64,000 nucleotides of DNA from Symmachiella dynata (GTDB lineage: Bacteria; Planctomycetota; Planctomycetia; Planctomycetales; Planctomycetaceae). Made by a program: the position numbers and the translations under genes. The notes below the pieces were generated by a model. The model did no database searches. It saw nothing but the letters and a program-made list of their open reading frames with translations, and was not told where the DNA came from. The stretch is taken from assembly GCF_007747995.1 (NCBI RefSeq), contig NZ_CP036276.1, forward strand, positions 6,438,001 through 6,502,000, read 5' to 3'. This document shows positions 33,492 through 43,090 of the stretch, one piece after another; position 1 is the first letter of the stretch; every line of letters starts with the position of its first letter.

Positions 33492-36347
33492 ATGCAAAAT
33501 ATCGCAACAAAATTAACCTACGCTCTGCTCTTCCTGGTTGGCCTGCCCAGCCTTGCCACCGCACAAGCGGCGAACAAAGCCGTGATGCATTGGTTGCTGC
33601 AGCCTGAATACGTCCAGCATGTGACCATCAAAGATGCCACCGGCGCGCATGCCGGGCAGATCAACGGCATTGTGACTCACTGGTATGGGAACAATCTCGC
33701 CGCATTGGAATTTGACGGCTTGCACAACCGGATCGTCGCCGAACCGGTGGAAAGCCTGTTAGCACCCCAAGCCCTGACGGTCTCTGCCTGGGTCATGATC
33801 GATAAACCGGCCGACCATGGCGGAATCGCCGGACTGATTCAAAAAGAGAAACCGTTCGCCACCGGTTGGCTGTTGGGTTATCAAGGTGATCAATTTACGT
33901 TTGCCGGCCCCGGCTCCACGGATAAGCCGCTCATCAGCCAGACAAAATTCCAACCCGGCCGCTGGTATCACGTCGCGGCCACCGATGACGGAAAAACACA
34001 AAAGCTGTTCGTCAACGGACAACAGGAAGCTTCCGCCGAGAGCCCCACAGAAAAGAACGCCGCTCTCCCCGGACAGCAATTCGTCATCGGAGCAGCGCGG
34101 GACGGAGAGCAGATTGTCCATTTGGACGGCATGATTCACGAAATCGCCGCTTATGACCGGCCGCTGGAGGCTGCAGCAATCCGAGGCCAGTACGATAGCA
34201 AGGCCACCGCGTTCCCCGCCCCGCTAGAAATCACAGTCGGTCCGCACGTTGAATTTCTTTCACGCACTGCCGCCGTCGTGGAGTGGGAAACCGCCCACCC
34301 TATGCCCTCGGTCGTTGCCTATGGTGTCGATAAACAACTGGGCCAGCGTGTCACCAACGCTCAACCGACGACTCAGCATCGCGTCACAATCGACGACATC
34401 GCGCCGGATTCCATCTACTCTTTTCAAATCCGCGGCACCAACAACGATCAAGAAACTGCGGGAAAAACGCATGTGTTTGACTCGCATTTCAATTACACAT
34501 TACCGACGGTCGTTGACGATCAGTCCCCGTATCCGAACGACGAACTGACCGAATTGTATGAGTCGTTCGCCGAACGGATCCTCAAAGAAACCGGCGTCAC
34601 GCAGGGGTACTGTTTGGTGTTGGGGGTTGAGCAAGGTCGCTTGGCGTACGAATTGGCCAAGCGGTCAAATCTGAAAATTGTCGCCGTCGACGATAATCCC
34701 GCCAACGCCGCCGCCGCCCGCGCTGCTCTGGGCGAGACACCCTATTATGGACTACGAATCAGCATCCACGAAGGGAGTCTCTCCGATTTACCGTATGGGG
34801 AATACTTCGCCAATTTGGTCGTCTCCGACAGCCTGCTGATGCGGGGCAAACTCGCTGCCGATCCTGGAGAAACCTATCGCGTACTCAGTCCGTCGGGAGG
34901 CACCGCCTATCTGGGGCAATCGGACAAGCGCCGGGTCACGGCCACCAAAACGGATTTGAAGAAATGGCTCAGCGAGGATCCCAACGATGAATCTCATATC
35001 GACGAAAATGGCGGCCTCTTTGCCTCGGTCCGTCGCGGCCCATTGACCGGCGCCGGGCAATGGACGCATCAATATGGACAAGCAGACAATGCCTCGTGCA
35101 GTCAAGACTTTCTCGTTCGGGGCAAGATGAACGTCCAATGGTGGGGCCGCCCCGGTCCCCGGCCGATGCCTGACCGCGGCCCCCGTAATCCTGCGCCGCT
35201 CTCGGCCGGGGGACGACTGTACATTCAAGGGGACCGCGTGCTGTTCAGTTTGAATGCTTATAACGGCACCGTCTTGTGGTCGAAACAGGTCCCGGCCGTC
35301 CGCCGCGCCAACATGCCGCGGGATTGCAGCAACATGGTCGCCGCTGACGATGCGCTCTACGTTGTCGAAGGGGATCATGTGCTCAAATTCGACGGCCAAA
35401 CCGGCAAGCCGACTGTTGTGATGCAAATCCCCGCCAGCGATGATTCGGCACCCGTTGATTGGGGTTATCTGGCCTGCGTCGGCGACACGCTGCTCGGCTC
35501 CGCTCAAAAATCAGGGGCGGGGTATTTGGGAGATTTCGGAGAATGGTACGATAAAAGCGAGCCGACCTCGATTGCGAAAGTCACCAGTCGCCGGTTGTTT
35601 GCCCTCGACCGCAACACCGGAGCGGCGCAGTGGTATTATCAAGGCGGCGTGATCATCAACTCCACGCTCACGGTGGCCGACGGCCGTGTGTACTTTGTGG
35701 AAAGCCGTAATCCCGCCGCGCTGGACAGCACCGCGGGCCGCTTGGTCGATGAAGTGCAAACTGGGCAGTTCCTGGTCGCGGTGGACTTAAAAACCGGCGA
35801 AAAGTTGTGGGAGCAACCGACCGATCTCAGCGATGCCTCGCGGGTGATCTATCTGGTGCATACCGACGACACGTTGGCCGTGACGGGATCTTCAAATGGG
35901 AAATACCACATCTGGGCCTTCAACAACGAAGAGGGGAAACCGCTTTGGAAAGAATCGTTTGCCATGAAAAAGGACGATCACGGCGGCGCGATTCAACATC
36001 CCGTGGCGGTGGGCAGCACGCTTTACTGCGAATTGCGGGGCTACAATCTCCGCACCGGCAAACTGGAACGGACCGACCTGCCCCAGCGGCGCGGTTGCGG
36101 GACGATGGCGGCGTCGAATTACGCGTTCTTTTACCGACACCGTTTTCACGGCATGTGGGATTTGGAGACCAACACGCAAAGCGAGTTTCAAGGCATCCGT
36201 GGTGGCTGCTGGTTAGGCCAAATTCCCGCAGCGGGATTAATGCTCGCGCCTGAATCGAGCGCCGGATGTTCTTGCACCCATTCGATCCAAATTTCCGTGG
36301 GCTACATCCCATCGGCAATGACCAAACAAACGCCCGCCAGCAAATAA
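33492..36347 (+). CDS. Exported multidomain protein: LamG-like, FN3-like, methyltransferase-like, PQQ propeller
   Basis: 951 residues with a Sec signal (TYALLFLVGLPSLATAQAA). Residues about 45-235 look like a LamG/concanavalin-type domain (LEFDGLHNRIVAEP, RWYHVAATDDGKTQKLFVNG). About 245-330 look like an FN3 or phosphatase-N domain (AAVVEWETAHPMPSVVAYG). About 355-500 read as a class I methyltransferase-like Rossmann domain (LVLGVEQGRLAYELA, then IVAVDDNP, then GEYFANLVVSDSLL). From about 550 to the end is a PQQ-type propeller. Motif I lacks the usual Asp and is Gly-poor, so catalysis is uncertain, and SAM is not expected outside the cytoplasm. The domain may bind another ligand. Confidence 0.8.
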   Translation: MQNIATKLTYALLFLVGLPSLATAQAANKAVMHWLLQPEYVQHVTIKDATGAHAGQINGIVTHWYGNNLAALEFDGLHNRIVAEPVESLLAPQALTVSAWVMIDKPADHGGIAGLIQKEKPFATGWLLGYQGDQFTFAGPGSTDKPLISQTKFQPGRWYHVAATDDGKTQKLFVNGQQEASAESPTEKNAALPGQQFVIGAARDGEQIVHLDGMIHEIAAYDRPLEAAAIRGQYDSKATAFPAPLEITVGPHVEFLSRTAAVVEWETAHPMPSVVAYGVDKQLGQRVTNAQPTTQHRVTIDDIAPDSIYSFQIRGTNNDQETAGKTHVFDSHFNYTLPTVVDDQSPYPNDELTELYESFAERILKETGVTQGYCLVLGVEQGRLAYELAKRSNLKIVAVDDNPANAAAARAALGETPYYGLRISIHEGSLSDLPYGEYFANLVVSDSLLMRGKLAADPGETYRVLSPSGGTAYLGQSDKRRVTATKTDLKKWLSEDPNDESHIDENGGLFASVRRGPLTGAGQWTHQYGQADNASCSQDFLVRGKMNVQWWGRPGPRPMPDRGPRNPAPLSAGGRLYIQGDRVLFSLNAYNGTVLWSKQVPAVRRANMPRDCSNMVAADDALYVVEGDHVLKFDGQTGKPTVVMQIPASDDSAPVDWGYLACVGDTLLGSAQKSGAGYLGDFGEWYDKSEPTSIAKVTSRRLFALDRNTGAAQWYYQGGVIINSTLTVADGRVYFVESRNPAALDSTAGRLVDEVQTGQFLVAVDLKTGEKLWEQPTDLSDASRVIYLVHTDDTLAVTGSSNGKYHIWAFNNEEGKPLWKESFAMKKDDHGGAIQHPVAVGSTLYCELRGYNLRTGKLERTDLPQRRGCGTMAASNYAFFYRHRFHGMWDLETNTQSEFQGIRGGCWLGQIPAAGLMLAPESSAGCSCTHSIQISVGYIPSAMTKQTPASK

Positions 36348-36371
36348 TTCGATGTCCGTAACGAGTCGTCC

Positions 36372-36563
36372 ATGAAACTTACAGATACCCTCCGTAAACG
36401 CAAACGACCGCTCATTGCGCTCGGTGTCTGGACTCTGTTACTGATCCTCCTGGCCGGCGTCGGCTGGGGAATCGTCCAAATCGCGGCCATCGCACTGTTG
36501 CTCGCGACTGTGCTAGGAACCGGTTGTTACGCCGTGTTCCGTATCATGTACAACATCAGCTAA
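36372..36563 (+). CDS. Small membrane protein
   Basis: 63 residues with a basic N-terminus (LRKRKRPL), one long or two short membrane segments (LGVWTLLLILLAGVGWGIV and IAAIALLLATVLGTG) and a short tail. It begins 25 bases after the large propeller gene and may be co-transcribed. No family is recognised, but the typical membrane topology supports coding. Confidence 0.5.
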   Translation: MKLTDTLRKRKRPLIALGVWTLLLILLAGVGWGIVQIAAIALLLATVLGTGCYAVFRIMYNIS

Positions 36564-36640
36564 CCGTGTTGTGGGGCCGACGTAAAACGATTGGCTGGAG
36601 CAAGCAGCGACGCTCATCCACTCGCTGGCACGTCACAGGA

Positions 36641-37462
36641 TTATGCACCGGCGGAAACTACGTCAGCATCGTCCAGCAGTGTGGCAAGGCTTTCCAAGAT
36701 AGTATCTATTGGCGCGGTCTTGGGCAGCACGCAATCCCCCCCGCACGCCTGTGCTTGCTGGGCTTGATGGGGACGCACTGAGCCGATCAGCACCAAAACC
36801 CCTTTGTCGGGATGAGCATCATGAAAACGTTTCAAATCCTGCGCCGCACGATCGTCCCACACTGGGGCATCCCAAATGGCCGCTTGCCAAGGCACATCAG
36901 CGGCGGCGGTTTGAAAGTTCGCAGCGACTAACGCGTCATTCAGCCATGCTCGAATGGCAGGATCGGCTGAGGAGACGTGGACACTGCCCGTTTTATCGCG
37001 CCCCAGGTGTCCGATTGCCCCTGCGTGTTGCCGTTCAAAGACCTCTTCGATCGCGGCGGTTGCCGGCAAGGGGGGGCGTCCGGCAGCGGCGTCTTCCCAG
37101 ACTCGGCGAATCAGTCCCGCTGATTCTGCCGCAGCGGTGCGCGTCGCCGGGGGCCACAAATCACGGTTACGGCCGTCGGACTCACACCAGGATCCGAAGC
37201 AGCAAAGAACGGTTGCTAGCGGAAACATCTCGAACAGATGCGAGATTTCGCCGCGGGTGAATTCATTGGGCCAAGTTTGGCAAACGATGACCAGATCCGG
37301 AAATGAACCACTGTTGGCGAGGACCGGTTCAATATCCGCAATCGCCTCAGCGCGAAACAACTGTTTCGTCGGCACGAGTATCGCCACGGTCTCAGCGACG
37401 CAATGCATTTCCGCGTGCTCGGCATTTCCGACCAGCAGGAGCGTCGGTAAGGGGCGTTCCAT
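36641..37462 (-). CDS. Degenerate double receiver-like protein
   Basis: 274 residues from ATG 37462, with AGGTGA upstream (the frame extends to 37507). Two regions look like response-regulator receiver folds. The N-terminal one, beginning LPTLLLVGNAEHAEMHCVAE, appears to lack the acidic cluster. The C-terminal one begins SVHVSSADPAIRAWLNDALV, has AAIWDAPVWDD near the usual phospho-acceptor strand, then GVLVLIGSVRP and CVLPKTAPIDTIL, resembling the conserved Lys strand. No output domain is visible. It is the last gene of the probable CBS-korA-korB-CBS operon. Confidence 0.6.
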   Translation of the reverse strand: MERPLPTLLLVGNAEHAEMHCVAETVAILVPTKQLFRAEAIADIEPVLANSGSFPDLVIVCQTWPNEFTRGEISHLFEMFPLATVLCCFGSWCESDGRNRDLWPPATRTAAAESAGLIRRVWEDAAAGRPPLPATAAIEEVFERQHAGAIGHLGRDKTGSVHVSSADPAIRAWLNDALVAANFQTAAADVPWQAAIWDAPVWDDRAAQDLKRFHDAHPDKGVLVLIGSVRPHQAQQAQACGGDCVLPKTAPIDTILESLATLLDDADVVSAGA

Positions 37463-37595
37463 TCGCTGGTCACCTGTCACTGGTTTCATTATCCGCTGAC
37501 ATGTCACATCGAGGTAATGATTTCGACGTCAATCAGCAGGCCCAACGGAGTTTTGAAACGGGTTCATGCTCAAAGAAAACGAAACACCGACAGGG

Positions 37596-38114
37596 CTATT
37601 CATCGTCGCGCGAATTGGCATACCGGACACAAAGGAATCGCATGATATCGCGAGCGGAGACGATCCCAGTCGGCACACCGGCCGAGTCGACAATAGGCAG
37701 ATGCCGATATCCACCAACGTCCATGGCATGCATGGCATAGGCGATGGAGTCGTTCTTGGTGATGGTTTCCGGGGAGGCGGTCATGTGATTTTCGAGACTT
37801 TCCGACATTTGCGAAACATCTTGGCTCACATCGTTCAGGACGTCGCGTTCGGTAAAGATACCGCCCACTTCCCCATTGGACTCGACAAGTACCGCACCGG
37901 TTTGATGCTTCAACATCAAGTCGATGGCTTCACGCACCGATGTCGTCGCCGGAACACAAACAGGCCGCTTCGCGCACAGGACGTCGACTGAATGTGCGAT
38001 GATTCCCCGTTCGAGCGCATTGGTGAATTCTTCGCCATGAATCAGCGATGCCCCGCAACCTTCGCAGACATCGGCACCGGTGATATTATCGAACTGACAA
38101 TCGGGGCAAATCAT
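37596..38114 (-). CDS. Zinc-ribbon CBS-domain protein
   Basis: 173 residues from ATG 38114. The N-terminus is a zinc ribbon with Cys3, Cys6, Cys17 and Cys20 (MICPDCQFDNITG, CEGCGASL). It is followed by a tandem CBS pair, with CVPATTSVREAIDLMLKHQT, GIFTERDVLN and IVSARDIMRFL. CBS pairs often bind AMP, ATP or SAM and regulate linked enzymes. It lies 69 bases after korB on the same strand, and another CBS protein precedes korA, so control of this oxidoreductase by energy charge is plausible but not shown. Confidence 0.9.
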   Translation of the reverse strand: MICPDCQFDNITGADVCEGCGASLIHGEEFTNALERGIIAHSVDVLCAKRPVCVPATTSVREAIDLMLKHQTGAVLVESNGEVGGIFTERDVLNDVSQDVSQMSESLENHMTASPETITKNDSIAYAMHAMDVGGYRHLPIVDSAGVPTGIVSARDIMRFLCVRYANSRDDE

Positions 38115-38183
38115 GGCATCGCACCCAGTGATGGAACGGAAAGTAGATCGCAAACCGCTGAACGGCTCAAACCGGGATTTTGG

Positions 38184-39209
38184 TTAGGTCACGGTCCAAG
38201 TATCGCCACTGTTGAAGAGGGCTTCCAGGTCGCCTTCGCCTTTGTCCTGAATCGCGGCGTCGACTTGGGCATTGACCCGATCGTCGTAGACCGGTTTTTC
38301 GACATCGCGAAAGACACCAACCGGTTCGGGGAATTCGGGATGTCGCATACGGGAAAGCAGAAACGCCAAACTTGGCTCTTCTGCTTTTTCATCGTGGAAC
38401 AGCAGGTCGTCTTCGGAAATTCCCTTGCCGAGTTCGACAATCTCCGGCTTCATCTCATTGAGACGAATCCCTTTTTGACCATCTTTACCAAAGATCAACG
38501 GTTTGCCGTGCTCCAGGTAAATCAGGTTGTCTTCTTTGAGTTTCTTATCGGTGGCATATTCGAATGCACCGGGATTGAACACGTTGCAGTCTTGATAGAC
38601 TTCGACGAATGCCGTCCCTTTGTGAGCAGCGGCGCGTTCCAGCGTATTGACCAACCCCTTAATGTCGACATCAACGGCCCGTGCAACGAAGGTCGCTTCG
38701 GAGCCGATGGCGACACACAACGGCGTCAAAGGGTTGTCGACCGAGCCCATCGGCGTACTTTTGGTTCGCGAACCGAGCGGGCTGGTGGGTGAGTATTGCC
38801 CCTTGGTCAGTCCGTAGATTTGGTTGTTGAACAGAATGATCTTCAGATCGATATTGCGACGGATGGCGTGCATCAAGTGATTGCCGCCGATCGACAGAGC
38901 GTCACCGTCGCCGGTAATGACCCACACACTCAGGTCCGGCCGGCTGACCTTCACACCGGTCGCCAGTGCGGGAGCACGTCCATGGATTCCGTGGAACCCA
39001 TAGGTGTTCATGTAATAGGGGAACCGACTGGAACATCCAATTCCTGAAACGAAGACGAAGTTTTCTTTAGGAATGCCGAGTTTGGGCAAAACCTTCTTCA
39101 TCTGCGCCAAGATGGAATAGTCCCCGCAACGGGGGCACCAGCGAAGTTCCTGATCACTCGCGAAATCTTTCGCGGTGAGAACCGGCAAAGCTGACGAATC
39201 AGTGCTCAT
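38184..39209 (-). CDS. korB: 2-oxoacid:ferredoxin oxidoreductase, beta subunit
   Basis: 341 residues. It holds thiamine diphosphate and an iron-sulfur cluster for oxidative decarboxylation (or the reverse) of 2-oxoacids such as 2-oxoglutarate, with ferredoxin as carrier. Cluster ligands are probably the Cys pair in RWCPRCGDYSIL, Cys59 in SGIGCSSRFPYYM and the Cys in YQDCNVFNPGAFE. The ThDP site is GDGDALSIGGNHLMHAIRRN with NNQIYGLTKGQ. It is 114 bases downstream of korA. The 2-oxoglutarate assignment follows the KorAB pattern; pyruvate or another 2-oxoacid cannot be excluded. Confidence 0.92.
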   Translation of the reverse strand: MSTDSSALPVLTAKDFASDQELRWCPRCGDYSILAQMKKVLPKLGIPKENFVFVSGIGCSSRFPYYMNTYGFHGIHGRAPALATGVKVSRPDLSVWVITGDGDALSIGGNHLMHAIRRNIDLKIILFNNQIYGLTKGQYSPTSPLGSRTKSTPMGSVDNPLTPLCVAIGSEATFVARAVDVDIKGLVNTLERAAAHKGTAFVEVYQDCNVFNPGAFEYATDKKLKEDNLIYLEHGKPLIFGKDGQKGIRLNEMKPEIVELGKGISEDDLLFHDEKAEEPSLAFLLSRMRHPEFPEPVGVFRDVEKPVYDDRVNAQVDAAIQDKGEGDLEALFNSGDTWTVT

Positions 39210-39323
39210 TGGTCATTAAACTTTCTCAGACGCCTTATCCAGTAACAAACAATGTATGTGACCTCAATAAAGGTCAATCATCGGATAGACTTGTTAATAG
39301 TTGAGAATTTCGATTGTCCCGAC

Positions 39324-41219
39324 TTAGGTATCCTGACAATCCGCCAATACTTCGTCGATCTTGGCTACCAACTCGCTCACCAAGAATGGTTTCCCCTGAA
39401 TTTTATTATAGCCCACCGCATCAACTAGGAAATAACTGCGAATCAATAATCGCAGTTGTCCGGTGTTCAATTCAGGAATTAAAACTCTTTTGTATTTCGA
39501 AATCACCTCACCCAGATTGCGGGGCATGGGATTCAGGTATTGCAAATGTGCGAGCGCCACTGATTTACCGGCCCGCAGGCATTCTCGCACGGCGGTTCGT
39601 GTTGAGCCGTAAGTTCCGCCCCAGCTCAAAACCAGCACATCCCCCTGCTCGGGCCCTTCGACACTCTGCTCGGGGATGAAATTGGCGATGCCATCGACTT
39701 TTGCCTGCCGGGTTTTCACCATATGCTCATGGTTTTCCGGCGAGTAATCGACGTTGCCGGTGCCGTCGGATTTCTCTAAGCCACCAACGCGATGTTGCAA
39801 TCCGGGTGTTCCCGGAATCGCCCAGGGACGCGTCAGCTTTTCATTGCGAGCATAAGGGAGAAATTTCTCCTCATCGCCGTTGGTCACCCCTTCGGGATGG
39901 ACAATTTCGATCGGCCGCAATTCTGACATCTCTGGAATCCGCCACGGTTCGGCACCGTTGGCGATATAACCGTCGGTCAATAGGATCACCGGGGTCATGA
40001 ACTCTGTCGCCAGGCGGAAGGCTTCTTGAGCCATCTTAAAGCAATCGGCCGGTGCCGAAGCCGCCACAACGGGCAACGGACAATCGCCGTTGCGACCGTA
40101 CATGGCTAACATCAAGTCCGATTGCTCTGTTTTCGTGGGCAAGCCGGTACTCGGTCCGCCACGTTGGACGTTGATGATCACCATCGGCAATTCCGTCATC
40201 ACGCCCAGGCCCATCGCCTCAGCTTTCAGACAAATCCCCGGCCCACTGCTCGCGGTCACGGCCAACTCACCGGAGTAGGCGGCACCGACCACCGCCGTCA
40301 TCGCAGCGATCTCGTCTTCCACCTGGCAGGTGCGTACGCCAAAGTTTTTCAACTTCGAGAGTTCATGCAAGATATCGCTGGCGGGTGTAATCGGGTACCC
40401 GGCATAAAACAATTTCTTGCCCGACAATTTCGCAGCTGTTGCCAACCCGATTGCCGTCGCTTCGTTGCCGGTAATTTTGCGGTATTTGCCCGGCGGTAAC
40501 TTAGCCGGCGGGACCTGATAATGGACGGTGAACGACTCGGTCGAGAAGCCATAGTTAGAACCCGCAGTAAGCGCGTTCATGTTGGCCTGAGCGATCGCCG
40601 GATTTTTGCCAAATTTGGTGGTGATCCAATCGGTCGTTGGCTTGGGGTCGCGGTCATACAACCAGAAGACCAAACCGAGCGCGAAAAAGTTCTTACAGCG
40701 GTCCGCGATTTTCAGCGATAGGCCCAATTCAGCCACGGAATCGCGCGTCAACCGCGTCATAGGAACTTTATGCACACGGAAGTTGGACAGTTCGACTTCG
40801 TTTTCCAACGGATTGTGGTCGTAATGCGCCTTTTGCAGGTTGCCTTTTTCAAAAGCATCCTCATTGACGATTAACGTCCCACCCCGCTTGAGATCCGCGA
40901 TATTCGTTTTCAGCGCCGCCGGGTTCATGGCGACCAAGGTATCGACCTCGTCCCCCGGAGTGAAAATATCGTCGCTGGAAAAGCTAATCTGGAATCCGCT
41001 CACCCCACCCAGCGTTCCGGCAGGAGCCCGGATTTCCGCGGGAAAGTCAGGAAGCGTGACCACATCGTTGCCAAATACGGCGGACACGTTGGTTAACTGT
41101 GTTCCCGCCAATTGCATGCCGTCGCCGCTATCTCCGCAAAATCGAACAACTACTGTTTCGACCTCTTCAAGAGGCTTCTGCTCGGGGGACTCGGACGTGG
41201 CGGCGTCTGTCGCAGCCAT
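39324..41219 (-). CDS. korA: 2-oxoacid:ferredoxin oxidoreductase, fused gamma-alpha subunit
   Basis: 631 residues from ATG 41219, with AGGAG upstream. The N-terminal gamma domain starts [20 protein letters not shown] and includes [17 protein letters not shown]. The alpha domain starts near residue 240 ([20 protein letters not shown]) and carries [34 protein letters not shown] and [19 protein letters not shown], the family signatures. Length and domain order match KorA of the two-subunit 2-oxoglutarate:ferredoxin oxidoreductases. It is flanked upstream by a CBS protein 129 bases away and downstream by korB. Confidence 0.94.
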   Translation of the reverse strand: MAATDAATSESPEQKPLEEVETVVVRFCGDSGDGMQLAGTQLTNVSAVFGNDVVTLPDFPAEIRAPAGTLGGVSGFQISFSSDDIFTPGDEVDTLVAMNPAALKTNIADLKRGGTLIVNEDAFEKGNLQKAHYDHNPLENEVELSNFRVHKVPMTRLTRDSVAELGLSLKIADRCKNFFALGLVFWLYDRDPKPTTDWITTKFGKNPAIAQANMNALTAGSNYGFSTESFTVHYQVPPAKLPPGKYRKITGNEATAIGLATAAKLSGKKLFYAGYPITPASDILHELSKLKNFGVRTCQVEDEIAAMTAVVGAAYSGELAVTASSGPGICLKAEAMGLGVMTELPMVIINVQRGGPSTGLPTKTEQSDLMLAMYGRNGDCPLPVVAASAPADCFKMAQEAFRLATEFMTPVILLTDGYIANGAEPWRIPEMSELRPIEIVHPEGVTNGDEEKFLPYARNEKLTRPWAIPGTPGLQHRVGGLEKSDGTGNVDYSPENHEHMVKTRQAKVDGIANFIPEQSVEGPEQGDVLVLSWGGTYGSTRTAVRECLRAGKSVALAHLQYLNPMPRNLGEVISKYKRVLIPELNTGQLRLLIRSYFLVDAVGYNKIQGKPFLVSELVAKIDEVLADCQDT

Positions 41220-41348
41220 TCGCTTTTCACTCCTATATTTGGGTTCTTCAAACCGACCGGAACGTTATGCCCAGCGGAAAGGGTTCATTGAGGACATCGT
41301 TTTGAAAACGCGTGAAATCGTGTCATGGAGGGAATCCAAAGCCATTCG

Positions 41349-41813
41349 TCACGCGCCTTCGCGGTCTGAAGTCGTTTGCTTGGACTGAGGGGACTGATTG
41401 TAAATCGCTGAGGGAAAGTGCTCGACGAAAAAATGCACAATGGTTTTCACGTCGATAATCCCGATCGGAGCGCCGTCTGCGTTGACTACGGGAATCCGAC
41501 GGTACCCACCCTGATCCAGGTAACCGATGGCCGACATCAGTGCATCGCCCGAGGTGACCGTTTGGGGGTTGGCCGTCATGGCTTCGGCAATGGCATCATC
41601 CAGCGAGCGACCGTCGGCTAACCACCGCAGGAGGTCGCGCTCGGTAAAGACTCCGACCAAACGGTCGTTGTCACAGACCAGCGCCGAGCCGTGGCTATGG
41701 CTTCGCATTTGAGCGGCGGCAAAATGCACGCTGTCTTGCGGAGACAAGATCGGGACCGACTTGATCGCCAATTGGCCAATCCGCGTCGTCGTCAGAATTT
41801 CGCGTAAGTCCAT
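41349..41813 (-). CDS. CBS-domain pair protein
   Basis: 154 residues from ATG 41813; a TTG start at 41849 is also in frame. It is almost entirely a tandem CBS module: ILSPQDSVHFAAAQMRSHS, GVFTERDLLRWLAD, then TVTSGDALMSAIGYLDQGGY and IGIIDVKTIVHFF. It resembles the second half of the zinc-ribbon CBS protein at 37596-38114. It begins the minus-strand run that leads into korA and korB, and is a candidate adenylate sensor for that enzyme. Confidence 0.9.
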   Translation of the reverse strand: MDLREILTTTRIGQLAIKSVPILSPQDSVHFAAAQMRSHSHGSALVCDNDRLVGVFTERDLLRWLADGRSLDDAIAEAMTANPQTVTSGDALMSAIGYLDQGGYRRIPVVNADGAPIGIIDVKTIVHFFVEHFPSAIYNQSPQSKQTTSDREGA

Positions 41814-42058
41814 CGATTCCAGCTTTCGCAGCGTGACTCCGAACGACAACCTACTGAATTGTAACGGGTTATGTCCAAAAATCCATGGGCAAGTCGCACA
41901 CGGTTTGTCAATTTCGGTGTCAGCAGGTTATTGTTGCAATTTGGATCTTTTTAGGAAAGTCCGACTGAACAAAAAAACCCGATAACTTTGGCAATTTCCC
42001 CCATTTCCTCAAGGTAAGGATTTCGGGGTGCACACCAGCATGCCCGTCAAATTCACAA

Positions 42059-42787
42059 TCAATCACGACTCATGACCAATTGCAATATGTACCAAAACAG
42101 CAAAGCGATTGCCGCGAACAGACTCAATGAAGCCGCGACGTATTGATCCGTGCGGTAGTGGTGCAAAACGTTGGATGTGCTGTATAGCACCATGCCGCTG
42201 CCCAGCACCACGCCAATTCCGGCAAACAATGTGACCGGCATGTTAAGCCCAAAAAACACGGATGCGCCAAAGGCCGCTAGCAGAGTGAATGACAACACGA
42301 TTAACAGGGTGCGGAGAAACGAGAAATCCTTACCCGTGATAAAGACCACAGCGGTCAATACCGCGGTCGCTAACATCGTCAGCCCTGCGGCTGTGGGAAT
42401 CACATCAGGACCGGCGGTCACTTGGGCGATGTACAGCAGCGGCACAAAGATGATTGCTTCGGCGACGGTGTAAAGCGCCAACCCAAGGTATTGCATACCG
42501 ATCGACGTATCGCTGCGCGCCCAACGATCCGCAATCCAACTCACCGCAATAAAGGCAATCAACACAATAAACCATTGGCCGCCTTGAATCATGCGAATCA
42601 TCGGCTCCAGGATGAACTGTGTATGCAGGAACACATACGTCAGTCCTATGAAGGCCAAAATCGCCAGCATCAGGTGGCTGTAGGTCAGCCGCAGAAATTT
42701 TGCGCGGGCATCATCCGCGGCATCGGCGGCAAACAGGTCGTTGACGTCGTAATGAGGGCGGGGGGCGAAATCATCGGATTGGTTCAT
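42059..42787 (-). CDS. Bax inhibitor-1/YccA family membrane protein
   Basis: 242 residues from ATG 42787, with AAGG upstream; the extension to 42862 is not supported. The N-terminus is soluble (NQSDDFAPRPHYDVNDLFA), followed by about seven membrane segments. Family-like features include FLRLTYSHLMLAILAFIGLT near the start and VLGSGMVLYSTSNVLHHYRT near the end. BI-1/TMBIM proteins act as calcium-permeable channels or modulate membrane proteases such as FtsH; the bacterial role is mostly unclear. It stands alone between the CBS/kor operon and the atypical kinase. Confidence 0.9.
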   Translation of the reverse strand: MNQSDDFAPRPHYDVNDLFAADAADDARAKFLRLTYSHLMLAILAFIGLTYVFLHTQFILEPMIRMIQGGQWFIVLIAFIAVSWIADRWARSDTSIGMQYLGLALYTVAEAIIFVPLLYIAQVTAGPDVIPTAAGLTMLATAVLTAVVFITGKDFSFLRTLLIVLSFTLLAAFGASVFFGLNMPVTLFAGIGVVLGSGMVLYSTSNVLHHYRTDQYVAASLSLFAAIALLFWYILQLVMSRD

Positions 42788-43090
42788 GATTGTAGCCTTT
42801 GCACGGGTTACGCGGTTGACTGAAACTCCCGGCTCTGGGCGCCGAGATGGGAAAATTTTCAAGGTCAGTAATATCTTAGCTCGCTAACTCCGATCCTGTC
42901 TACAGGCAGTTTCCCGAATTCGGCGTTCTCGCCCGAACCGGACCGCACTTGAGGCAATTTCCTGAATCTGACATAGTTCCGCTGCGCGGGAGAGACAAGA
43001 ACAATAACGTCATCCTGCGCGTGATTCAGGAAAACCCTCGAAATTGTCAGCTCGACACTCCCCACGTCGCGGGAAAAGGACGCCTGCCCG
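42788..43090. other. Intergenic region between BI-1 gene and atypical kinase
   Basis: About 300 bases between divergent genes with no recognised gene or clear hairpin terminator. It probably carries both promoters. No promoter can be assigned with confidence. Confidence 0.4.
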
